A stretch of DNA of 64,000 nt, from the NCBI GenBank assembly GCA_964036155.1, contig OZ038423.1:5595249-5659248 (forward strand), read 5' to 3'. This stretch comes from Diploscapter coronatus (Eukaryota; Nematoda; Chromadorea; Rhabditida; Rhabditidae). Shown here piece after piece: positions 51,401 to 60,512 of this stretch; the first letter of the stretch is position 1, and every line of letters starts with the position of its first letter. Under the pieces are notes generated by a model. That model was not told the origin of the DNA. It did no database searches and saw nothing but the letters and a program-made list of their open reading frames with translations. The position numbers were made by a program, and so were the translations under genes.

Positions 51401-52303
51401 ACCGAAATCTGGTCGTGGCTTTCATTTTTCAGCTTCTCACTCAATCTTTCACTATCAAACGTTTTCTCACTCCTCCTTTCCCTGAGGCATCTATCTTTCG
51501 ACGGCGCGAACAGAGTAAAGCGACTATAGCACAGTGGTAAGATGCTGAGTTTAGAAATACTGTTTGGCAACGGTCACGACTTTTTCCTGTTCAATAATTT
51601 TTTTACAAATTTAGCAGATAAGAAAGAAAACGTTCGAAAGTGAGAGGACGAATGAAAGGTTAGAAAAACGAGAAACAGCCAGATTTTGATGAAAACAGTC
51701 TTAGGAATATTTTATAATAAGTCATTTCAAAAATAAATTTAATTAATTTGAAACTTTGTGACAGAATTTATTGACCAACCTAATAATTTCAGTATCATAT
51801 TTCTACGGATATTTCGAGTACAAATTGAAAATATTATTTATTGGTTTATTTTTTTAAATCCTTCATAAATTTTCGTGGAAAGATGAAAAGTAACGAGGAT
51901 AATCCGAAAACGAGTAGGTTCACATATTTAAAATTTCAAACATAAGCTTCTAACAAGAAAAGCTAGCTATGACGTAAAGCTTACCATTTTGAACTAATCC
52001 TAGTGTATTCTACCAAATCAATTTAGAATGCACTTGGTTTGATTCAGAAAGATAAATTTGTAAAGCACACACTTCCTTGTAACAATTATTGAGGTTTAGA
52101 AACGAGAATCTACGAGGTTTTCAAAATATCGTTAATTATATCCTTGATAATCTATCTATTTGTTGCAAAGGAATTCAATCAATTTGTAGACATTGGTGTT
52201 ATTCGATTAAATTTTACCGAAATTATAAAGTAGGATGTTTCTATTTATCAACATTTCAACATTCGCAAATAACTTGAAGGGTGTAAAAATTTCGAGCAAG
52301 GTT

Positions 52304-52376
52304 GTTTGCGGTGCGGCGCGGTGCAGTAAATTTTGCTTTTAGTGTGGTGTGGTGACCATTTTACTGCACCGCAAAC
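52304..52376. repeat. GC-rich small hairpin
   Basis: GTTTGCGGTGC at the left and GCACCGCAAAC at the right, with AGTAAA/TTTACT also pairing inside. About 73 bp and much richer in GC than its surroundings. It lies about 170 bp before the large foldback element. Confidence 0.6.
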
Positions 52377-52542
52377 ATCCTCAGGGATTCCAACAGGTAC
52401 GATCTTCGGTGTCTTTTGGCATCCCCGAACAACCTGCTTCCGAGTACTTAAAAGTTTGAACAGAGTATGAGATCGGAAATTTTCTTCATTAGAAATTCGT
52501 ATAAGATATAAGGACACATTTACCAACATACTAACTTAAATA

Positions 52543-54527
52543 TTTAAGACGCGTTCTTTGAGTAACCCGAACAAAGGTCGGACAACTGCAAAAGTGTCTC
52601 GGATCCGAACCAAACTTATATGGTGGATACACCCATGGACCCTATTCACAAAAATGGGGAGATCAGACCCCGCCCCCAAAAGTGGGCGGGGCTAGGTGGG
52701 GGTCGAAGTTGAGCATTTTCACGATTTGATACCCCTCAGGGGGTATAAAGAAAACTTTTTTGCTATGAAAGATTTTCGAAAAATTTAAAAAGGATGAATA
52801 TGGCCATGGAATGTACTTTCTAAAAATATATTGGTTTAGGGGGTCAGCCACTTGCTGGGTATGGGAGGGGGTCCCAAAGTCAAAAAGCGTTAAAAATGGC
52901 AGTTTCAAAATATGCATATTTTGCATAAAATCGATTTTCCTGAAGAAGTTTAGGAGGAGTTCCAAAAATCTGATGCTATATTCGAATTCTACGTATCAAA
53001 TTACCCTAAAATCAGCCCTAAAAAGCATGAATTAGGCGGGACATTTTAGAAAAAAAATCAATCAAATAGGCGTGGCCTGAGGGTCGAATTTTACAAAACT
53101 GATCAGAAAAATTCAAACGATATACCAATCGATAGCCCTTGAAAAACTAAGCAACTTTTGTGAAGACACTACATGGTTATCTATTATGGTATGGGAGTGG
53201 CACCTCAAAAACCAAAACTTAATGTCAATTTTCAAGAAAATGATACGAGAATATTTCCGTAGGTGGTCTACCAGAATTTGAGCTCAAATTGAAGCTAGAG
53301 ACATCTAGTATTTATTCCCATTCAATTTGGAGTCGAATGATACCAAACATGGTATTGTACTAAATGGTAGAGACCCATATGGCCAAGTTACCATTTGGTA
53401 ACCAATATCCATCATGTTATATACCAAACGAAAACTCCTGTCGAGCTGAGTAATATTCTGAAAACCACTTGAAAAAGGGATTAGTCTATCGCCTTTTATG
53501 GTCATTTAAAAATACCCCATTTTTGATCTTTTTCGGCAAGTGGTTATAGTCAACTACGATGATGGTATAATGAAACCACTTGCTGAAATTGATAGAAATA
53601 GACTCGAATATTACTCTCCAGTCGATTTCGAGTCAATTGATACCCATTTTGGTATAGTATCACTCGAGTACCATATGGGTGGTATGCCATGGACCCATAT
53701 GGTAACATGATAAAGTGATAGCACGGTACTCTAGGAAGCGAAAATGAAGTATTGCCCTCCAACTACTATATTCCGAAAAGATTTTTCAATTTGGTTTTAT
53801 TTTACAAAAGTTATGAATTTTTGAAGATTTTTGTCATTTTCGTGGGTCTGATCCATTCAAACCTCTATACCATGTTTACCATAATAGATAACCATGTAGT
53901 GTCTTCACAAAAGTTGCTTAGTTTTTCAAGGGCTATCGATTGGTATATCGTTTGAATTTTTCTGATCAGTTTTGTAAAATTCGACCCTCAGGCCACGCCT
54001 ATTTGATTGATTTTTTTTCTAAAATGTCCCGCCTAATTCATGCTTTTTAGGGCTGATTTTAGGGTAATTTGATACGTAGAATTCGAATATAGCATCAGAT
54101 TTTTGGAACTCCTCCTAAACTTCTTCAGGAAAATCGATTTTATGCAAAAAATGGGGCATCAGCATACCGCCATTTTTGACATAAGGACCCCTTTCTGACC
54201 CAGCAGGTGGTTGTTGCTCGAAAATCTATATACCAGAAGGTGCGCAATTACATGGGCTACTCTATGCTTTTTAAAATTTTCGAAAATCTTTTATAGCAAA
54301 AAAGTTTTCTTTATACCCCCTGAGGGGTATCAAATCGTGAAAATGCTCAACTTCGACCCCCACCTAGCCCCGCCCACTTTTGGGGGCGGGGTCTGATCTC
54401 CCCATTTTTGTGATTAGGACCCATGGGTGTATCCACCATATAAGTTTGGTTCGGATCCGAGACACTTTTGCAGTTGTCCGGCCGCTCTTAATAGTTTGTT
54501 CAGGTTATTCAAAGAATGCGTCTTAAA
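52543..54527. mobile_element. Large foldback element, about 1,985 bp
   Basis: The left arm begins TTTAAGACGCGTTCTTTGA and the right arm ends in its inverse (TCAAAGAATGCGTCTTAAA). The arms match for roughly 650-680 bp each, through a GC-rich CCCCGCCC..GGGCGGGG block, almost to the centre. The inner arm portions near 53120-53190 and 53877-53960 still pair. The loop of about 600 bp is rich in ACCATATGG-like strings. Both arms carry the same short frame reading outward (52663-52770 minus, 54280-54396 plus), as expected from near-identical arms. No transposase is seen. Confidence 0.85.
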
Positions 54528-54623
54528 AGAAAGTCTCTGTAATTATCGAATCTTTAGCCCGACTCCTTTCTTAGAATCTTCGAAAATTCCAGTGACTCTT
54601 TTAAACATATGATATCATCCAAA

Positions 54624-56819
54624 ATGCTTCGATTTCTTAAAGAATATATAACTTTCGCATTTTGGATTTCTTTAAAAGAAACGTTCTGTTTATGATTAGT
54701 GAAATATTCTTGCAGGACATTTTCACTTGATCCATGTTGCGGTCAAATGAATAATCACCTATTTCGAATAATGGCAGGTTACGGAATCGGGAGATCCATC
54801 AACAGAGTGCATGTCATTCGCATTGGAGAGCAGTGCGATGGTGTTGGTGATAATATAGCGCAATTTCGCAAGATAAAATCAATATTCCCTAAAATAAAGA
54901 AGATTATTATCACAAATGTACGAATTTATATGACATGTTATTCGTAAGAAGCGAGTTTGGGGTGATACCTAGAGGGCACAAGCGATATTCCCGATGTGAA
55001 GGCAGAGTTATGATTATGAACAGGGCTGTACGAGCTCGAACTCGCCGCGAGTTAAAGCTGAGTTCGAGTTCAATTTTTTTTCGAAGCGAAGATATAAATA
55101 TAAACAAAAAAACTTTCTATTATTGATTGGGAAAGAACGTCGATATCCAAAAAAAAAAAAAACTGCACGCTATTCGTCTCGTTTCTCTTCTACGCGACTC
55201 ACTATTTCGCTCCAAATTCGATTTCTAATTGCGGAATGGATATGGACTTTTTCTCCAATCAACGATAATTCAGAATGATGTTCCTTATATTCCTCCTGAG
55301 AACAAGAATGGAGTTGACTTCGCATTTCATAATGGACAACCATGGTGTTGCACCTATGAAGATCCGAAAAAGTGAGCTCTTTTTACAGGAGGGGAAGATA
55401 TTCCAAATTTAGACGACTTCTATCGAGAAAAGAGAATCATCTCAATCTACACCAAGAATACATGTTGCATACGCGTTATTTCGAAGAATATATCGAAGAG
55501 CTTATTCCTTACTTTGAACTTAGCAAAAACACAACCGAAAAGGGACAATTGGCCATAAAAAATATGAAACTGTAAGCTAAGATAATTGGAAAAGATGAAT
55601 AATTTATTAATTGATATTTTAGAAATACTTCGGCTGATCATTTGTGTGTACATATAAGAAGAACTGATCATCCATATCCATCTGAATTGAATTTCACAAT
55701 TCCAGCTATAGACTTTCTCGTCAAGAAATTGGTAATATAGTTTTATTTATGAACTATGTAAGTATTAGTGTTCTTTCAAATTTCATTCAGAAAGTTCCAA
55801 ATGTGCTGATATTTGGAGATGACCACTTATTCATGAAAAATGTATCCGATACCGTCAACAAAAATCATAAAAATGTTAGCAAATTATAAATTTATAGAAT
55901 TCTAATCCAACCTTTCTAATCTTTCTCCTTTTTAGTAACATTGTTAAACGTCTGTCCGAGCTTAGATCTTTGTATCTGAGCAAGGAACCCTGGCATATTA
56001 TGCATGGTTCGAAAGGTAACAGTGACCCGGCGTGCAACGTATAATTGTTTATCGCGATTTGACCTTTTAATTAGCATAGATGTTAATTTTTGTATTTTCG
56101 TTAGTTTCATCTTGATAAGAAATTGAATACAGGGTAGTCTCATTGTTCAAAATGAATCTCACAAAAGTTTTAAACCAAAACAATCAATGACAAACAACTT
56201 CCTCGTTAATCATTTTCGATAATTACCAATTTATCTAGAAGATTTTGCCCTTTATTAAACTTCAATTCAAGTCTAATTTGCCACTTTTGCATCCAAAATA
56301 ATCCATTATATAAGAAAAGCAGTTTTTACCACAAATTAGCATATTATCAATGTAAAATCGATCTAACGAGCTTTTAGAACGCACACTTCACGGTTGCCGA
56401 GACTCGGCTAGTTTCTCTTTAGTCTTGAAATATGAAGATCAAAAGAATTATAATTTATTCCATTATTGCATCTTAATTTTGACTTAAATATATCCTAACA
56501 CTTTTATTTTAGGTAACTGCAATAATTAGTAAAAATAAAGATATGGGAGCAGACTTCTATATTTCCTCGAAAGCCTGCACTTCTTTCCTAATGACCGTTC
56601 CTGAGTCGAGTTCTGGATGGATGTTATCATTTATGAGCAGGAATCAATCACAAGTATTCTATGATGAAGATATTTGGGACGTTTACCTAGTAGAAGATAG
56701 AGGATATCATAGGTAGAAAGTGGCAAATGTATGAATTAATTAAAATAAATGTTTACTTTAGATATATGTGGCACTCATTGAAAATATTTCCGAATCAAAC
56801 TGCAGTAATAATGTCCTAA
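54624..56819 (+). CDS. GT11 fucosyltransferase-like enzyme, 322 aa
   Basis: Exons 54624-54682, 54716-54917, 55274-55371, 55413-55571, 55623-55731, 55791-55874, 56513-56712 and 56762-56819 total 969 nt in frame. A short N-terminal hydrophobic stretch (YITFAFWISL) could be the signal anchor of a Golgi type II protein. The catalytic part matches glycosyltransferase family 11: NNHLFRIMAGYGIGRSINR, the invariant CVHIRRTD, LIFGDDHLFM and a C-terminal TVPESSSGWMLSF. Such enzymes add alpha-1,2-fucose to glycans; acceptor specificity cannot be inferred. Usual length is 320-360. Odd points: intron 1 would be only 33 nt, so the first exon and start are less sure; the usual G.GNQ motif reads CCGQMNN; and intron 6 is 638 nt. 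The large foldback element ends about 100 bp upstream. Confidence 0.87.
54971..55012 (+). repeat. Dispersed repeat fragment in GT11 intron 2
   Basis: AGAGGGCACAAGCGATATTC continuing to CAGAGTTATG pairs base for base, with about eight differences in 42, with 57798-57839. It lies within the 356-bp intron. Confidence 0.6.
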
Positions 56820-57797
56820 TCAGATCAGGTTATTTTTAGCGAAAGTAAAACTCCTCGTCCGCTCATCATTTTAGGCGCCAACCTTCGACTGGCAGTTGTT
56901 TTGTCAAGTTTTTCTCACCTCTACTATATCATTTCCCTAAACTCACTGAAAAACATTGACGTTGTTAATTTTGAAAATAAAAATTGATTATTTTGATATT
57001 TGACACTTTTTTAATCAGAATGAAACATTTTTTTCATTTCGCAAATTTTAGAAACTATTGAAAATGACGACCTTTACAAGAAAAAAGACATTAAAAACCA
57101 ATAACACATTGCGAAAATCAATAAAAACAGATCACGATAAAAAATAAATAAATTGACGACACGATATTGATTTTCAAGCAAGTGAGCAAAAAGTTATGAG
57201 ATTGCTACATTTCCGAATGCCCGTTAGTCTTTGATTTAAAGATCCAAATGTTGTTTTCTATTTCGAAATCGAAATTCCGATCACCAAAATAATAGGTTTG
57301 ATCAGAGTGTGTTGCATGGATTCTTAATTTTACATGTTTCACATCGTTGAACTTATCAAAAAGTAAGCATTATTTGGAAAATATTGACTTATTGATCTAT
57401 TTGGGTATCATTGGCCAAAGTAATTAAAATCTACATCATGGCGCGCTATCCTGTTCCCAATGATATCGTTCTAGTTTCTCAAAGAACGCTTTCTATAGGT
57501 AAAAAGCGCCTTCATTCCCGAAAATAACCCAATTGACACTATAATTTCTTTCTGATGTTCTGCTTTAGACTAGTTTGTTTTCTCATATTTAGATTCAAAT
57601 TTTAAAATGTTACTATACATCTATAAATAATTACCTCTACTATAATAGAATGATGTGCATGATCTTCAATAATATTGAAGGTAGAAAACTACGTTAATCT
57701 GGAAAATGCATGACACTAAGATGCGAGATAGTATAGGTTTAGGAGAGGATAGAGTAGGTTAGAGACGTTTTTCTCATCCTATTTTCATGTCTTAGTT

Positions 57798-57839
57798 AGA
57801 GAGCGCAAGTGATATTCCTGATTTGAAGACAGAGTCATG
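57798..57839 (+). repeat. Second copy of the 42-bp dispersed repeat
   Basis: AGAGAGCGCAAGTGATATTC continuing to CAGAGTCATG; partner of 54971-55012, same orientation. Confidence 0.6.
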
Positions 57840-58120
57840 GGAACATTTTTCTAGGAATCTGTAGGGCTAGACAAGATTATAGCAAGAAGCCGCATGAAAA
57901 ACGGATCAGTGTAACCAAAGATATGAATTTTTGAAGGTGATATTCGAAACCCTTTTTGTGAGCGATTTGAAATTTTTACTGTACGTTTTGACCGACTCAA
58001 GTCAAGTTTCGGAAGCATGTTTCGGAAGCAAAAATGTTCCCTAGACTCATATTTAATAGTGGGAAAAGAAAAATCAGGAAAAAATTGCTTCGTAAATTTT
58101 CTAGAATTGGTTCAAAAAAT

Positions 58121-58186
58121 TAGCGAAATTGCCTTCCTTGACTTTGACTTCAGAGTGGGCGGGATTTGTGTTCTCTAAATATATGG
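58121..58186 (-). repeat. Inverse copy of the HSP70-end repeat
   Basis: TTAGCGAAATTGCCTTCCTT and then GACTTTGACTTC and GTGGGCGGGA form the reverse complement of 41982-42046. Confidence 0.75.
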
Positions 58187-58239
58187 CATGTCCATGAAAT
58201 TTTTAGTGCTCTACAATAAAGATGCATAAATTAAAGATA

Positions 58240-58590
58240 TTACTGCATTTGGAGTGGAAAATTGCCTAAAATTTTTAATTTTGCAAAATCCACTATTTGC
58301 ACTATTTGAATTTCGGCCTTTTGTATCCAATCAGACTTAGTGAAAATTGGCAGAAGAAAAGACTCGTCCATATCTGAAAAATTATCTCGAGTAACATACA
58401 GAAATTGAACTTGTAATTCGTCCCTTTGTTCCATCAACCATGTGGAAATTAGTAGAGGAAAAGACTCATCCATATCTGGAAAATTATCTCGAATAACATA
58501 CAGAAATTGAACTTGTAATTCGGCCCTTTGTATCCAATCAGATTTTGCAAGTAATTTCTCCCGTTTTCCGTTAGAATAAACGCAGAAAAT
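58240..58590 (-). pseudogene. Coding-like remnant with internal tandem duplication
   Basis: A minus-strand frame open for 116 codons, in which a segment of about 34 codons is repeated with few changes. LQVQFLYVIRDNFPDMDESF is followed by LQVQFLYVTRDNFSDMDESF, and KSDWIQRAE is followed by KSDWIQKAE. Differences between copies are mostly conservative. I do not recognise the family. No start codon context or upstream exon was identified, and the frame is bounded by a stop at 58591. Most likely a fragment of a repeat-containing gene; it could be a terminal exon. Confidence 0.4.
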
Positions 58591-58677
58591 TTACAAAATT
58601 ATCTATCAAGAAGGCAATAAAATCACGGCAAGTATTTCAAATAAGCAAAGATATAGAATAATATATAAGACGTTGTT

Positions 58678-60003
58678 TATAAAAATCGAGTTTTTTATAG
58701 AGGGGGGTGGTACGCAAGAAGTCGACCCTCAAATTTCGAGCTGATATTTTGTCCCTGGGGGTTTTCGACCACGCTGATGACGAATCTGACGGTTAAAACC
58801 GATCCGACCACTTGTTCCTTCTGTTCCGGAAGATCTGGATCCGGTCGTTTAAAAAAATTTCATTTTCGTTATTCGGCATGGAAAAAATCAAATTTGGTAT
58901 CAAAATGATCGAAGAGACCAGCTGAGCACGATTCTGTAAAGACCTCGTCGAAATGACACCGAATAAGGAAGTTATGATGAACATAGTGAAACGTATGGAA
59001 AATGCCATATTGATGTTTCGCTTTTTTTATTTAAAATTTTTTAAAGCCCCAGATTCTGTGAGTTATTTATACTAGGAAGTAGCCCAGGTCTTCTAGTTTC
59101 TGGAACACTCGACCATTTTCCTATAGACTGCCCGCTAGGCGAGAAATGTCCCTTCTTCGAAGAGTCGTCATGACTCATTTTTGCCTAAATTTGATTTTAA
59201 AAATTCATAACTTCCATAATTCTAGACCAAATTCGGTCATTCTTTTTTTATTCGATAGAATTTAATCTATAGATTATTAAGCAATAAAATAAGAATTTTT
59301 TTGAATACCAATTTCTGCAGAAATGTGCATTTTTCGCGTCTTGATTATGTACTATTTGACTCGTACTGTATTTACAAGGGTAATGTGAGTTAAAGTTGGA
59401 ATTTTCAATAAAATTTTGTAGAGCTCTTCAAATTGAACAAATTGTATCCAGAACTTATTCTAGGATGTGCACACACAGGGAGATATGAGTTTTTAAAATC
59501 AAATTAGGTAAAAATGAGTCATGACAACTCTTCGAAGAAGTGACATTTCTCCGCTAGCAGGCAGTCTATAGGAAGACGGTTAAGTGTTTCAGAAACTAGA
59601 AGACCTGGGCTACTTCCCAGTATAAATAACTCATGGAATCTGACACTTTTAAAAAATAGAAAATTAAAAGAAGAGAAAAATCGATATGATATTTTCCATA
59701 CGTTTCACTATGTTCATCATAACTTCTTTATTCGGTGTCGTTTCGACGAGGTCTCTTCAGAATTGTACTCAGTTGATCTCTGCGAGCATTTTGATACCAA
59801 ATTAGAATTTTTTCCCATACAGAATAACGAAAACAATTTTTCGAAACAACTGGATGCGGACCTTCCGGAACATGCGGAACAATTGATCGGATCGGGTTTT
59901 AACCGTCAGATTTGCCATCAGCGTAGTCGAAAACCTCAAGACAAAATATCAGCTCAAAATTTGAGGGTCGACTTCTTAGGTACCACCCCATACTCGATTT
60001 TTA
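58678..60003. mobile_element. Inverted duplication, about 1,326 bp, with mirrored ORFs
   Basis: Arms of about 500-540 bp in opposite orientation: TAAAAATCGAG..GTGGTAC at the left and GTACCACCCCATACTCGATTTTTA at the right. The loop of about 290 bp is AT-rich. Each arm holds a frame reading from the centre outward that opens with FSIRFTMFIITSLFGV, a signal-peptide-like stretch: minus 59008-58793 in the left arm, plus from about 59690 in the right. Farther out, the left arm has another protein-like frame (DPDLPEQKEQVVGSVLTVRF..) that is shifted by one base in the right arm. This may be a decayed head-to-head duplicated gene or a foldback element that captured one. Confidence 0.7.
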
Positions 60004-60224
60004 CGAATAACGTGTCATATGGAGTTGAAAATTAATTCCATTAGGGTGTTTTGCGCAACTCTTATGTTGAAATTCGTTTTTAGAGTTAGAACGATCCTGG
60101 AAATCGTGACTTGTTCTAGTACATTGAGACGTCATCAAATATGATTTCATAATTTGTAGTGAATTTCAAACAATTTGATTTTAAAATGTTCATTCAACTG
60201 AAGTCTTACGAGAAGAAATCGAGT

Positions 60225-60488
60225 TAAAGTTTATTTATTTTCTGGAACTTTCTTCGCCTTAATGTTGGCGTGTTTTGTGCTGTTAACTTTTAAGGTAATT
60301 TAATGTTTGAGATCATTGAACAATTATGACAGCATTTGTAAAGATGTGATGTGCAATTGGACAATTCATAAATTGTAGAAAATCCAAATTACACTACGAA
60401 TGGTCCAATTACAAAGGATGAGATTTTGTCAGTCATTAAAGCTCGTTTAGATGATTATGAAAGATCTGGTGAGAGAATGATAAGTTAA
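60225..60488 (+). other. Possible small + gene, two exon-like pieces
   Basis: 60227-60292 encodes a hydrophobic stretch (FFALMLACFVLLTF) ending at a GTAATT donor. After an AATTGTAG acceptor, 60379-60488 holds a protein-like frame (NGPITKDEILSVIKARLDDY) to a stop. The phases do not agree for that pairing, so either a piece is missing or this is not a gene. It would converge on the LBP-like gene, 25 bp away. Confidence 0.18.
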
Positions 60489-60512
60489 GAATTGATCTTA
60501 CAGAAGATTTAA

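Larger units (their letters stand above)
50198..52542. other. Repeat-rich spacer, no supported gene
   Basis: Includes a GC-richer block at 50980-51230, a degraded copy of the 52.5 kb foldback end (51291-51400) and a tRNA A-box-like string near 51521 without a matching T arm. Frames at 50446-50730 and 52089-52277 have no protein features. Confidence 0.45.
56820..58239. other. Spacer downstream of GT11, repeats only
   Basis: AT-rich. Contains the second copy of the 42-bp repeat and, at 58121-58186, the inverse copy of the HSP70-end repeat. No gene supported. Confidence 0.5.

Noticed and set aside
51518..51590. tRNA gene suggested by an A-box-like string (TATAGCACAGTGGTAAGATGC)
   Set aside because: The D arm is plausible, but the anticodon stem does not pair and there is no T-arm GGTTCGA box, so at most it is a decayed tRNA or SINE fragment.
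55916..56143. Minus-strand 75-codon frame inside GT11 intron 6
   Set aside because: No recognisable features or splice partners; basic composition typical of chance frames.
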